Assembly: GCF_014191605.1 (NCBI RefSeq)
Contig: NZ_JACHWU010000002.1
Span: 806,001 to 870,000 of the forward strand
Direction: 5' to 3'
Length of the DNA: 64,000 nt
Origin: Prauserella isguenensis
GTDB taxonomy: Bacteria; Actinomycetota; Actinomycetes; Mycobacteriales; Pseudonocardiaceae
The notes beneath the pieces were generated by a model. The model worked only from the letters and a program-made list of their open reading frames with translations. It was not told the DNA's origin and ran no database searches. The position numbers and the translations under genes are program-made. Shown in pieces: positions 35,355 through 45,765 of this stretch (the first letter of the stretch is position 1; every line of letters begins with the position of its first letter).

Positions 35355-36466
35355 GCGCGATCCTCGCTGTGCTTGCCGTTGCCCGCGGCCCCGTCACGGC
35401 CGCGCCCCTCGCGACCGCCGTCACCGCGCCTGCCCGCGGCGCCGGAACCGGACGTCTCGCCCGCCTCGGCGTCCTGCGTGGCCTGCCACTTCTCGTAGGC
35501 GTCCACGATGTCGCCGACGAGCTTGTGCCGGACGACATCGGTGCTGGTCAGTGTCGAGAAATGCAGGTCGTCGACGCCGTCGAGGATCTCGCGCACGATC
35601 CGCAGTCCGCTGCGCTGCCCTCCCGGCAGGTCGACCTGTGTGATGTCGCCGGTCACGACGACCTTCGACCCGAACCCGAGCCGGGTCAGGAACATCTTCA
35701 TCTGCTCGGGCGTGGTGTTCTGGGCCTCGTCGAGGATCACGAACGCGTCGTTGAGCGACCGGCCGCGCATGTAGGCCAGCGGGGCGATCTCGATCGTGCC
35801 CGCCTGCGTCAGCCGGGGGATCGACTCCGGGTCCACCATGTCGTGCAGCGCGTCGTACAGCGGCCGCAGGTACGGGTCGATCTTCTCGTTGAGGGTGCCG
35901 GGCAGGTAGCCGAGCCGCTCGCCCGCTTCGACGGCCGGGCGCGTGAGGATGATGCGGTTGACCTGCTTGGCCTGCAGCGCCTGGACGGCCTTCGCCATCG
36001 CCAGGTACGTCTTGCCGGTACCGGCGGGGCCGATACCGAACACGATCGTGTGCTGGTCGATGGCCTCGACGTAGCGCTTCTGGTTCAGCGTCTTCGGACG
36101 GATCGTGCGCCCGCGCCGCGACACGATGTCCATGCTCAGGACCTCGGCCGGCGACTCCGCGTTGCCCGCCGACAACATGCCGACGGTGCGGCGCACCGCG
36201 TCCGGGCCGAGCTGCTGGCCCTTCGAGGCGAGCGTGACGAGTTCACTCAGCGCACGCTCGGCGAACGCGATCTCGGCGGGCTCGCCGGTCAGCGTGACCT
36301 CGTTGCCCCTGACGTGCACATCGGCGTCGAGCAGCTCCTCGATGACGCGCAGGTTCTCGTCGCTCGACCCGAGCAGCGCCAGGGTGGCGGCGTCAGGAAT
36401 CGGGAACTTCGAGCGCGCCTGGTTGCCGCCGGTCTCGGGGGTCTGCTGCGGAACGGTTCCGGCCAC
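35351..36466 (-). CDS. phoH: PhoH family ATPase
   Basis: A 371-residue protein. The N-terminal KH-like region (about 20-110) is followed by the PhoH P-loop ATPase domain. Walker A is GPAGTGKT, Walker B is [10 protein letters not shown], and GDITQVDLP follows. The last ~35 residues are Gly/Arg-rich. It probably acts in RNA metabolism, as its conserved placement with ybeY suggests. It starts with GTG at 36466. Confidence 0.95.
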   Translation of the reverse strand: MAGTVPQQTPETGGNQARSKFPIPDAATLALLGSSDENLRVIEELLDADVHVRGNEVTLTGEPAEIAFAERALSELVTLASKGQQLGPDAVRRTVGMLSAGNAESPAEVLSMDIVSRRGRTIRPKTLNQKRYVEAIDQHTIVFGIGPAGTGKTYLAMAKAVQALQAKQVNRIILTRPAVEAGERLGYLPGTLNEKIDPYLRPLYDALHDMVDPESIPRLTQAGTIEIAPLAYMRGRSLNDAFVILDEAQNTTPEQMKMFLTRLGFGSKVVVTGDITQVDLPGGQRSGLRIVREILDGVDDLHFSTLTSTDVVRHKLVGDIVDAYEKWQATQDAEAGETSGSGAAGRRGDGGREGRGRDGAAGNGKHSEDRA

Positions 36467-36586
36467 GTGGCCTCTGGCCTGCCTTCTGCACTCGTCGTGC
36501 CGGTCGATAACGGATGTCTACCTGTCATGCTAACGGCCGCACCGGCTCGAAGGCTCCCGGATTCCGGGCGCCCCACGGCCGGCGGG

Positions 36587-36970
36587 TCAGCCCGCGTCGG
36601 GCCCGTCCCCGTAACGCCCGAAGAAGCCGAGCTGTTCCCCGCCCAGCACGTGGGCGTGCACGTGGAACACGGTCTGCCCGGCGTCGGCGCCGGTGTTGAA
36701 CACGACGCGGTAGCCGCTGTCGGTGAGGCCGTCGAGTTCGGCGACCCGGTGCGCGGTCGCGATCACGTCGGCCAGCAGCGCCGGGTCGGCGGCCGCGAGC
36801 TCGCCGACGTTGCGGTAGCGCGTCTTCGGCACGACCAGCACGTGGGTGGTCGCCTGCGGGGAGATGTCACGGAACGCCAGCGTGGTGTCGGTTTCGTGGA
36901 CGATCTCGGCCGGGATCTCGCGCGCGATGATCCGTTCGAACAGGGTTTCCGAGGGGTCGGGCTCAGTCAT
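36587..36970 (-). CDS. HIT-family protein (HinT-like)
   Basis: A 127-residue histidine-triad protein. It shows IVHETDTTLAFRDISPQATTHVLVVPK and the triad FHVHAHVLGG near the C-terminus. It hydrolyses AMP-linked or purine-phosphoramidate substrates. The ATG at 36970 gives MTEPDPSETLFERIIAREIPA, the family start. It lies 120 bases upstream of phoH on the same strand. Confidence 0.93.
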   Translation of the reverse strand: MTEPDPSETLFERIIAREIPAEIVHETDTTLAFRDISPQATTHVLVVPKTRYRNVGELAAADPALLADVIATAHRVAELDGLTDSGYRVVFNTGADAGQTVFHVHAHVLGGEQLGFFGRYGDGPDAG

Positions 36971-37342
36971 GCGGGAACTGTAGCGGGCCGGGCGCGAGGG
37001 CCGGGGCCGTCCGGAGGGCGGGAGAACGAACGCCGGGGCGGTCGGAGGGCGCGAGCACGCCCGAAACGGAACCGCGATGAGCGGCTCGTCCGAGCGGGAC
37101 CTGCCCCGTGGCGTGATCCGGGTGGAGTGATCCGGTGACCGAAACACCGCGGCGCAGGTGGAACGTGGGGGACGCGCGCCACCCGCGCCGCGGCTCCGCC
37201 GGGCCGAGGGGGAGGTGCCCGGCGTGGTCTCGGCAGATCGACCGCATGCAGGCGATCCGATCGATCGTTAACCAGCGTAACTGTTTCCGCGCAAACGAGC
37301 GACCGCCGCAACCGCTCGTCGAGTGAGCGTATCGGTGAGCGG
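36971..37342. other. Gene-free interval between rsmE and the HIT gene
   Basis: About 370 bases without a credible frame. A hairpin at 37295-37319 may end the hrcA-dnaJ-rsmE transcript. A promoter for the HIT gene must lie in the remaining part, but no convincing hexamers were found. Confidence 0.5.
37295..37319 (-). terminator. Candidate terminator after rsmE
   Basis: ACGAGCG and CGCTCGT form a seven-base stem with an 11-base loop on the minus strand, about 25 bases beyond the rsmE stop, followed by TTTGCG. Moderate support only. Confidence 0.4.
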
Positions 37343-38146
37343 TCACCAGCGTGCGGTCAGCGCGCCGAGTGTGCCGAGTGCCACCGCGCCCGCGGTCGAC
37401 GTCCGCAGCACGGTAGGGCCGAGGCGCACGCCGACGGCACCCGCGGCCGTGAGTGCCGCCAGCTCCTCGCCGGTGACGCCGCCCTCGGGGCCGACGATCA
37501 GATACAGCTCGCCGCGTTCCGGCAGCGACACCTCCTTCAGCCCCGTCTCGGCGGTGGCTTCCAGCAGGTAGGCACCGTCGGCCTCGGCCACGCGCGCGGC
37601 CAGCCCGGCCGTGTCGACCGGCTCGGGCACGTCGGGCACGCGGCCGCGCCGGGCCTGTTTCGCCGCGGACCGCGCCGCCGTGCGCCAGCGGGCGAGCGCC
37701 TTCGCACCCCGCGGGCCGTCCTCCCAACGGGCGACGCTGCGGGCGGCGCGCCACGGCAGCACCGCGTCGGCACCGGCCTCGGTCGCCAGTTCGACGGCGA
37801 GCTCGCCCCGGTCCCCTTTCGCCAGCGCCTGCACGATCGTGACCCGCAGTCGCGGCGGCGGATCCTCGCGCCTGCCGCACACCGTCACCTCGAGCGAGGG
37901 ATGCCTGCCCGGAGTGACAGCGTCGACGACGCAGTCGGCGAGCCCGCCCGCGCCGTCGGACAGCATCAGCCGCTCCCCCGCACGCGTGCGGCGCACGGTC
38001 ACGGCGTGCCGCGCCTCCTCGCCGTCGAGCACGGCGCGGTCCCCCGGCGGGAGCGCGTCGACCAGGAACACCGGCGGTGTCGACCCCGGCGCCGGCTCCT
38101 GCCGTCCGGTGTCACCGCCGGCGTCGCCACCGCCGGCCACGGTCAC
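37343..38146 (-). CDS. rsmE: 16S rRNA (uracil(1498)-N3)-methyltransferase
   Basis: A 267-residue SPOUT-class methyltransferase. The N-terminal PUA-like domain is followed by the knotted SAM-binding domain. It shows [33 protein letters not shown] and a C-terminal [22 protein letters not shown]. It methylates U1498 of 16S rRNA. The GTG start overlaps the dnaJ stop (GTGA), the order seen in mycobacteria. Confidence 0.96.
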   Translation of the reverse strand: MTVAGGGDAGGDTGRQEPAPGSTPPVFLVDALPPGDRAVLDGEEARHAVTVRRTRAGERLMLSDGAGGLADCVVDAVTPGRHPSLEVTVCGRREDPPPRLRVTIVQALAKGDRGELAVELATEAGADAVLPWRAARSVARWEDGPRGAKALARWRTAARSAAKQARRGRVPDVPEPVDTAGLAARVAEADGAYLLEATAETGLKEVSLPERGELYLIVGPEGGVTGEELAALTAAGAVGVRLGPTVLRTSTAGAVALGTLGALTARW

Positions 38147-39309
38147 TTCTTGGCGCGCAGCTTGGAGAACAGCCCACCGCGGTGGGCGCTGCTGCCCGCG
38201 AGCTCGGGCGCCTCCTCGCCGCGCAGCTTCGCCAGCTGCCGCAGCAGGTCCGCCTGCTCCTCGTCCACCTTCGACGGGACGACGACGTCGACGTGGACGT
38301 GCAGGTCACCGCGCCCGTCGACGCGGCCGGACGAACGCAGCCGCGGCATGCCCTTGCCGGTGAGCACCAGCTCCGTCTCGGGCTGCGTGCCCGGTTCGAT
38401 CTCGACGTCGACCTCGCCGTCGATGAGTGTCTCCAGCGGCACGGAAGCACCGAGGGCGGCGCTGGTCACCGGGATCCGCAGGCGGCAGTGCAGTTCGTTG
38501 CCCTGACGTTCGAAGACCTCGTTCGGCTCCTCGTCGACCTCGACGTACAGGTCACCCGCGGGGCCACCGCCCGGTCCGACCTCACCCTGACCGGACAGCC
38601 GGATTCGCATACCGTCGCCGACACCGGCCGGGATCTTCGCCGTGACGTTGCGGCGGGCGCGGACGCGACCGTCGCCGCTGCACTTGCGGCACGGGTCGGT
38701 GATCGTCTCACCGAGTCCCTGGCACGCGGGGCACGGCCGGGCCGTGACGACCTGGCCCAGGAACGAGCGCTGCACCGACTGCACCTCGCCCTGACCGCCG
38801 CACGTGTCACACGTGGCGACCGAGCCGTTCTCGCCCATGCCGGCACCGCGGCACTCGTCGCACAGCACGGCCGTGTCGACGGCGATCTCCTTGTCGATAC
38901 CCGTCGCGCACTCTTCGAGCGTCAACCGCAGCCGGATCAGCGCGTCGGAACCGGGCTGGACCCGGCTGCGCGGCCCCCGTCCGCGGCCACCGCCCGCGGC
39001 CGCCCCGAAGAAGGCGTCCATGATGTCGCCGAGCCCGCCGAAGCCGCCGAACGGGTCACCGCCGCCACGGGCACCACCCGCACCGGCGCCGCCGTCCATC
39101 GGGTCACCGCCCAGGTCGACGACCTTGCGCTTCTGGGGGTCGGACAGCACCTCGTAGGCCGTCGTGACCTCGCCGAACTTCTGTTGCGCGTCCTCGGACG
39201 GGTTGACGTCGGGGTGCAACTCACGCGCGAGCTTGCGGTAGGCCCGCTTGATCTCCTGGTCGCTCGCGTCTTTCGACACGCCCAGAGTTCCGTAGTAGTC
39301 CCTCGCCAC
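38143..39309 (-). CDS. dnaJ: Molecular chaperone DnaJ (DnaJ2 type)
   Basis: A 388-residue type I DnaJ. The J domain is N-terminal with the HPD motif ([11 protein letters not shown]). A Gly/Phe-rich linker is near 75-115. Four CxxCxGxG zinc repeats follow ([32 protein letters not shown]). Two C-terminal substrate-binding domains are present. It is DnaK's co-chaperone. It lies 55 bases after hrcA in one unit. Confidence 0.97.
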   Translation of the reverse strand: MARDYYGTLGVSKDASDQEIKRAYRKLARELHPDVNPSEDAQQKFGEVTTAYEVLSDPQKRKVVDLGGDPMDGGAGAGGARGGGDPFGGFGGLGDIMDAFFGAAAGGGRGRGPRSRVQPGSDALIRLRLTLEECATGIDKEIAVDTAVLCDECRGAGMGENGSVATCDTCGGQGEVQSVQRSFLGQVVTARPCPACQGLGETITDPCRKCSGDGRVRARRNVTAKIPAGVGDGMRIRLSGQGEVGPGGGPAGDLYVEVDEEPNEVFERQGNELHCRLRIPVTSAALGASVPLETLIDGEVDVEIEPGTQPETELVLTGKGMPRLRSSGRVDGRGDLHVHVDVVVPSKVDEEQADLLRQLAKLRGEEAPELAGSSAHRGGLFSKLRAKK

Positions 39310-39364
39310 CGTTTCGACGTCCTCCTAGTACCGCACCTGTCACCCGGACGGCTGCCATTGCGGA

Positions 39365-40390
39365 TCAGCCGCCGGCCAGGATCCGGCCCACGTAATTGGC
39401 CACCGCGCGTACCGCGGCGATCGTCCCGGGGTAGTCCATCCGTGTCGGACCGACCACGCCCATGCCACCCAGCAACAGATCGTCGGACCCGTACCCGATC
39501 GACACGACCGACGTGCTCCGCATCTGCGCGTCCTCATTCTCCTCACCGATGCGCACCGTGACCGAACCGGGGTTGCGGGCGGCCGCGAGCAGCTTCAGCA
39601 CGACGACCTGTTCCTCGAGCGCTTCGAGCACCTCGCGCAGCGAGTCGGGAAAGTCCGCGACACTGTTGGTCAGGTTCGCCGTCCCACCGAGCACGAGGCG
39701 GTCTTCGGGGTCCTCGACCAGGGATTCCACCAGCGTCGTCGCCACCCTGGTCATCACGTCGCGCAGCTCCGCCGGGCCCTGCTCGGGCAGGTCCGACACC
39801 TTCGCCGCCGCGTCCGCCAGTTTACGTCCCGCCAGTGCGTTGTTGAGCTGGTCACGCAGCATGGCCACGGATTCCTCGCCGAGGACATCGCCGAGGTCGA
39901 CGTTGCGCTGGTCGACCCGCCCGGTGTCGGTGATCAGCACGAGCATCAGCCGCGCCGACGTGAGCGGCACGACCTCGACGTGCCGCACGGTCGAGTTGGT
40001 CAACGTCGGGTACTGGACGACGGCGACCTGCCGCGTGAGCTGGGCCAGCAGCCGCACCGACCGGCGCAGCACGTCGTCCAGGTCACTCGCGCCGTCCAGG
40101 AACCGGTGGATGGCCCTGCGCTCGGCGGTGGAGAGCGGTTTGATCTCCGAGAGCCGGTCCACGAACAGCCGGTACCCCTTGTCGGTGGGGATCCGGCCCG
40201 CACTCGTGTGCGGCTGGGTGATGTACCCGTCTTCCTCCAGCGCGGCCATGTCGTTGCGCACCGTGGCGCTGGACACGCTGAGATTGTGCCGGTCGACCAG
40301 AGCTTTGGAACCGACCGGCTCCTGCTCGGAGACGTAGTCGGCGACGATCGCGCGCAACACCTCGAACCGCCGCTCGTCCGCGCTGGCCAC
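39365..40390 (-). CDS. hrcA: Heat-inducible transcription repressor HrcA
   Basis: A 341-residue repressor. The N-terminal winged helix is about 1-70 ([29 protein letters not shown]). The GAF-like and insert domains follow, ending [25 protein letters not shown]. It binds CIRCE to repress chaperonin genes. The GTG at 40390 follows GAGGAGGTG; extra in-frame sequence up to 40447 has no conserved residues. No CIRCE element was seen immediately upstream. Confidence 0.96.
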   Translation of the reverse strand: MASADERRFEVLRAIVADYVSEQEPVGSKALVDRHNLSVSSATVRNDMAALEEDGYITQPHTSAGRIPTDKGYRLFVDRLSEIKPLSTAERRAIHRFLDGASDLDDVLRRSVRLLAQLTRQVAVVQYPTLTNSTVRHVEVVPLTSARLMLVLITDTGRVDQRNVDLGDVLGEESVAMLRDQLNNALAGRKLADAAAKVSDLPEQGPAELRDVMTRVATTLVESLVEDPEDRLVLGGTANLTNSVADFPDSLREVLEALEEQVVVLKLLAAARNPGSVTVRIGEENEDAQMRSTSVVSIGYGSDDLLLGGMGVVGPTRMDYPGTIAAVRAVANYVGRILAGG

Positions 40391-40423
40391 CGAGCACCTC
40401 CTCGCCCGTCGGGGAACCGGTTC

Positions 40424-40466
40424 GCTCCGGTGTCGCCGGCGGTTCACCCGCCGACGACACCGGAGC
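40424..40466 (-). terminator. Hairpin terminator of the mmsA operon
   Basis: A 19-base stem (GCTCCGGTGTCG plus CGGCGG and its partner) has one mismatch and a five-base loop. It sits 44 bases after the mmsA stop and upstream of hrcA, separating the two minus-strand units. Confidence 0.65.
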
Positions 40467-40509
40467 CTCTCATCCCTCCGAGTTTACGGTGCCCGAGCCG
40501 CCGAGCGGA

Positions 40510-42009
<1,500 letters not shown>

Positions 42010-42059
42010 GGTGTACTCCTCGGCGTTCGTCGAGTGCGGTGTTTTCGTGTCGAGTGCGG

Positions 42060-43376
42060 TCACGCGGCGGCGATCGATTCGCCGAGGATGCCGAGCGCCT
42101 CGGTGGTCTCCTCGTCGGTGAGCGTCATGGGCGGGGCGAGGCGCAGCACGTTGCCGTGCAGGCCGCCCTTGCCGATGAGCAGGCCGCGCGCCTTGGTCTC
42201 CTCCAGGACTCGGCCCGCCGCGGCGGGGTCGGGCTCCTCGCCGCCGGGCCGCACCAGTTCGACCCCGATCATGAGGCCCTTGCCCCGGACGTCGCCGACC
42301 AGGTCGTGACGGCCCTGGATCTCCCGGAGGCCCGCCATGAGCGTGGCGCCCTGTTTGGCGGCGTTGCCCTGCAGGTCGTGGTCGAGCACGTAGTCGAGGG
42401 TCGCCTGCGCGCCGGCGGTGGCCACGGGGTTGCCGCCGAACGTCGAGATGGAGTTCGCACCGAGGCAGTCCATGATGTCGCCCCGTGCGACGACGCCGCC
42501 GATGGCGAGGCCGTTGCCCAGGCCCTTGGCGAAGGTCATGACGTCGGGCGTGACGCCGTGCGCGTCGATACCCCAGAAGTGTTCGCCCGTACGGCCCCAG
42601 CCGGTCTGCACCTCGTCGGAGATCAGCAGGATGCCGTGCTCGTCGAGCACGTCCTTGAACGCGCCGAACATCCCGTCGGGCGGCGTGGAGAACCCGCCGA
42701 CGCCCTGGATGGGCTCGGCGATGAGTGCGGCCACGTCACCGGAGGTGGTGGTGCGCAGTACGTCGCGCAGGTCGTCGGTGCAGGCACGGATGTAGCCGGC
42801 GTCGTCGAGGCCGGCGAACGGGCCGCGATACCGGTATCCGCCGTGCACGTAGCTGACCTTCACCGGGGACAGCGAGCTGGCCGACCAGCCGCGGTTTCCG
42901 GTGATGCCGACCGTGCCGAACGCCCTGCCGTGGTACGAGTTCCGCAGCGCCAGGATCTGGTTGCTGCGGCGGTACTGCGTGGCGAGCATGAGCGCGGTCT
43001 CGTTGGCCTCGGTCCCCGAATTGGTGAAGAACACCTTCGCGTCCGGGATGCCGGAGAGCTCGGCGATCCGCTCGGCGAGCTCGACCTGCTTGCGGATCAG
43101 GTACAGGGTCGAGGTGTGCAGCACGCCCGTGTCGAGCTGCCGCCGCACCGCATCGGAGATCTCGGCGACGTCGTAGCCGATCGCGTTGGTGAGAATGCCG
43201 GCGAAGAAGTCGAGGTAGGTCCGGCCGTCGCCGTCGGTGACCCGCCTGCCGTCCGCGCTCGCGATCTCGATCGGCTCGTCGTAGTAGAGGGACATCCAGC
43301 TCGGCAGCACGGCGCGGTGTCGTTCCAGCAGGGGGCGCTCGGGCTGGTGGCTCTGCGGCACGTCCGGTTCCGTCAT
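42060..43376 (-). CDS. Class III aminotransferase, probable beta-alanine (omega-amino acid) transaminase
   Basis: A 438-residue PLP enzyme. It shows FFTNSGTEANETALMLA, SYHGRAFGTVGITG, LLISDEVQTGWGRTGEHFW and the PLP lysine in TFAKGLGNGLAIGG. The family covers GABA, beta-alanine and alanine-glyoxylate transaminases. Beta-alanine as amino donor is inferred, because the locus contains beta-ureidopropionase and a malonate-semialdehyde dehydrogenase. The ATG at 43376 (MTEPDVPQSHQ) has only a weak ribosome site. Confidence 0.9.
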   Translation of the reverse strand: MTEPDVPQSHQPERPLLERHRAVLPSWMSLYYDEPIEIASADGRRVTDGDGRTYLDFFAGILTNAIGYDVAEISDAVRRQLDTGVLHTSTLYLIRKQVELAERIAELSGIPDAKVFFTNSGTEANETALMLATQYRRSNQILALRNSYHGRAFGTVGITGNRGWSASSLSPVKVSYVHGGYRYRGPFAGLDDAGYIRACTDDLRDVLRTTTSGDVAALIAEPIQGVGGFSTPPDGMFGAFKDVLDEHGILLISDEVQTGWGRTGEHFWGIDAHGVTPDVMTFAKGLGNGLAIGGVVARGDIMDCLGANSISTFGGNPVATAGAQATLDYVLDHDLQGNAAKQGATLMAGLREIQGRHDLVGDVRGKGLMIGVELVRPGGEEPDPAAAGRVLEETKARGLLIGKGGLHGNVLRLAPPMTLTDEETTEALGILGESIAAA

Positions 43377-43421
43377 GGCTTCGAGTTTCGGGGCGCCACG
43401 GGCACCGGGGCCACACACAAT

Positions 43422-43451
43422 CTGTACGGACTCCCCGCGCGGCCCGTACAG
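43422..43451. promoter_or_regulatory. Inverted repeat in the aminotransferase-pucR divergent region
   Basis: CTGTACGG and CCGTACAG are perfect eight-base arms with a 14-base spacer, between the two divergent starts at 43376 and 43486. TACAGT within the right arm could serve as the -10 of pucR. It is a candidate PucR operator. A related GTACG/CGTAC repeat precedes the NCS1 gene. Confidence 0.5.
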
Positions 43452-43485
43452 TCTGCCGTTCCGGCAGGTCCCTCGTGGAGGTGCC

Positions 43486-45141
43486 ATGTATCCGACGGTC
43501 GGCGACGTACTCGCACTGCCCGTGATGCGACAGGGCGGTCCCCACGTCGTGGCGGGCGCCGACGGTCTCGACGCTCCGGTGCGGTGGGTCCACGTCGCCG
43601 AGATCGCCGAGATCGCTCCGCTGCTGAAGGGCGGCGAACTGGTGCTCACCACCGGGGTCGCGCTGCCGGACGACGACGCCGCGCTGGCCCGCTACGTCGA
43701 CGACCTGGCCGCCGTGGGCGTGGTGGGTGTGGTCGTCGAACTCGTGCGGCACTGGCACGACCGGCTGCCCCAGGCACTGGTCACCGCGGCGGACAAGCAT
43801 CGGTTGCCGCTGGTGACGCTCTCGCGGGAGACCCGGTACGTGACGGTGACCGAGGCGGTCAACGGGCTCATCGTCGACGCCCAGGTGGACGAACTGCGCG
43901 CGGCGGCACAGGTGCACGAGACGTTCACGGAGCTGACCGTCGCAGGTGCGGAACCGCACGTGGTGCTGCGCGAGGTGGCGCGGCTGACCGGGCACGCCGT
44001 CGTGCTGGAGACACTCGCCTACGAGGTGCTGGCCTACGACGCCGCGGGCACCGACCCGGCCGAACTGCTGGCCGACTGGCAGGCCCGGTCCCGGCGGGTG
44101 CGGACCGGCGAGCGCACGGGCTACGACCGCGCCTCGGGCAGGCTGGTGGCCGTCGTCGGGGCGCGGGGACGCGACTGGGGACGGCTGGTGCTGCTGTGCG
44201 GGCAGCAGCCGCCGCACCGGCACGTCGTGGTGGCCGAACGTGCGGCGTCGGCGCTCGCGGTCCATCACCTGCTGGCGGCCGGAGGCGACAGCCTGGAGCG
44301 GCAGGCCCATCGCGACGTGCTCCGGCAGCTGCTCGCCGCACCGTCGACGGTCACGCCGCTGGCCGAGCTGGTCGCACGCGCCGAGGCGTTGCACGTACCG
44401 CTGGCGGGCCACCGGCTGATCGGCGCCGCGATCCGGCCCCGGCTGTCGGACCTTCCCGGCCCGCCGACGGCCGCCTCCACGGGGCCACTGCTGCGGGATC
44501 TCGCCGAGGCCACGGCCCTCGCGACCCGCCGTGCCCGGGCCGCCGCGCTGGTCGCCGACCTCGACGGCGTCGGCGTGCACGTGCTGCTGGCCCTGTCGCC
44601 ACGGGCGGACACCGACGCGGTGCTGCGCCGCCTCGCCGCTGAGGTACGGCAGGCGAAGCAGGCGGTACCGCTCGTGTTGGCCGTCGGCACCGCGGTGGAG
44701 ACGCCCGCCGACGCGGGCCGCAGTCTCGCCGAGGCGGGGCACGTCGCCTCGGCCGCACTGCACCGTGACGAGCGGCCGCCCGCCGGCTACCACCGGCTCG
44801 ACGACGTGCGGCTGCACGGCCTGCTGCACCTGCTGTCGGACGACGACCGGCTCGCCGCGTTCGCCCGGCGCGAGCTCGGTCCCCTGTTGACCAAGGACGC
44901 CGCGTCCGGGAGCCGCCTCGTGGAGGCACTGCGTCGGTTCTGCGACCACGGCGGCAACAAGTCGGCGGCCGCCGCGGCGTCCCACACCTCACGCACGGCG
45001 TACTACCAGCAGCTGGCGCGGATCGAGCAGGCGCTCGACGTCTCGCTCGAGGACCCGGGGTCACTCGTCTCGTTGCACGTGGCCCTCCTGATCCACGACG
45101 TACTGGCCCTATCGGGGGACAACGACCACTCGACGGGGTAA
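43486..45141 (+). CDS. pucR: PucR-family transcriptional regulator
   Basis: A 551-residue regulator. The N-terminal PucR ligand domain (about 8-125) begins TVGDVLALPVMRQGGPHVVAG. A central GGDEF-like region follows. The C-terminal HTH_30 domain (about 480-540) contains RLVEALRRFCDHGGNKSAAAAASHTSRTAYYQQLARIEQAL. PucR proteins usually activate purine or pyrimidine catabolism. Here the gene is divergent from the transaminase and upstream of the transporter operon. The ATG at 43486 follows GTGGAGGTG. Confidence 0.92.
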   Translation: MYPTVGDVLALPVMRQGGPHVVAGADGLDAPVRWVHVAEIAEIAPLLKGGELVLTTGVALPDDDAALARYVDDLAAVGVVGVVVELVRHWHDRLPQALVTAADKHRLPLVTLSRETRYVTVTEAVNGLIVDAQVDELRAAAQVHETFTELTVAGAEPHVVLREVARLTGHAVVLETLAYEVLAYDAAGTDPAELLADWQARSRRVRTGERTGYDRASGRLVAVVGARGRDWGRLVLLCGQQPPHRHVVVAERAASALAVHHLLAAGGDSLERQAHRDVLRQLLAAPSTVTPLAELVARAEALHVPLAGHRLIGAAIRPRLSDLPGPPTAASTGPLLRDLAEATALATRRARAAALVADLDGVGVHVLLALSPRADTDAVLRRLAAEVRQAKQAVPLVLAVGTAVETPADAGRSLAEAGHVASAALHRDERPPAGYHRLDDVRLHGLLHLLSDDDRLAAFARRELGPLLTKDAASGSRLVEALRRFCDHGGNKSAAAAASHTSRTAYYQQLARIEQALDVSLEDPGSLVSLHVALLIHDVLALSGDNDHSTG

Positions 45142-45165
45142 CACAGTCGGGCAGGCGGACCTGCC

Positions 45166-45171
45166 GATAGT
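45166..45171 (+). promoter_or_regulatory. Candidate -10 of the leaderless SSI-like gene
   Basis: GATAGT lies six bases before the ATG at 45178, with only CAGGAC between. The -35 region is not evident. Confidence 0.35.
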
Positions 45172-45177
45172 CAGGAC

Positions 45178-45579
45178 ATGCGTACGTTCAGCGCCCGCTT
45201 GTCCCGGACCGTCACGGCCGCCGCGTGCACGCTCGCCGTGCTCGTCCTGGGCGGTCAGGCGGCCGCCGCGCCGCCGGAATCGTCCCTGGCCCTGTCATTG
45301 CGGCACAGCGACGGCACGGTCGCCTTGACACAGCTGCTGTGCGACCCGGCAGGCGGCTCGCACCCCACGAGCGCCCAGGCCTGCGCGGCACTGGCCGACG
45401 CGGGCGGCGAGCCCGCGGCCCTCGACTCCACCCGGCCCGGCACCGCCTGCCCCATGATCCACGCACCCGTGCGCGCGTCGGCACACGGACACTGGAAGGG
45501 CAAGCCGGTGCACTTCACGACGACGTACAACAACGGTTGCCTCGCCGACGTCGAATCCGGCGGCGTGTTCGGGTTCTGA
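45178..45579 (+). CDS. Secreted subtilisin-inhibitor-like protein (SSI, family I16)
   Basis: A 133-residue preprotein. A Sec signal peptide (about 1-31, RTVTAAACTLAVLVLGGQAAAA) precedes a ~100-residue inhibitor domain. Four cysteines (55, 69, 91, 121) match the two SSI disulfides. LTQLLCDPAGGSHP and the reactive-site loop CPMIHAPV align with the Streptomyces inhibitor loop CPMVYDPV. The inferred P1 is Met93, which fits inhibition of subtilisin-like enzymes. It sits between pucR and the nucleobase transporter, but has no obvious metabolic link. Confidence 0.9.
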   Translation: MRTFSARLSRTVTAAACTLAVLVLGGQAAAAPPESSLALSLRHSDGTVALTQLLCDPAGGSHPTSAQACAALADAGGEPAALDSTRPGTACPMIHAPVRASAHGHWKGKPVHFTTTYNNGCLADVESGGVFGF

Positions 45580-45636
45580 TCGCGGCGGTGCCCACCCACC
45601 GCCAGCCGTGACGATCGGACCCGATATTCTGTTTCA

Positions 45637-45650
45637 GTACGGTTTCGTAC
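45637..45650. promoter_or_regulatory. Inverted repeat upstream of the NCS1 transporter
   Basis: GTACG-GTTT-CGTAC, 115 bases before the transporter start, inside an AT-richer stretch. It shares the GTACGG core with the repeat near pucR, so it may be a second PucR site. Confidence 0.35.
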
Positions 45651-45765
45651 GTGGTATCGGGCGCGTTTCCGCGCATCGCGCAATCGACATTCTGTTGCCG
45701 CGATCACACATCTTTGAACACTCTGCCAATCCCGGCGGCTGCGCCGCGGCGCGCACGATGCGCCA

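Noticed and set aside
36505-36533. Promoter of phoH (TTAGCA-17-TTATCG on the minus strand)
   Set aside because: Poor match to consensus at -10; not strong enough to list as a feature.
40391-40509. CIRCE operator upstream of hrcA
   Set aside because: No TTAGCACTC or GAGTGCTAA half-site found; the inverted repeat there is a GC-rich terminator hairpin.
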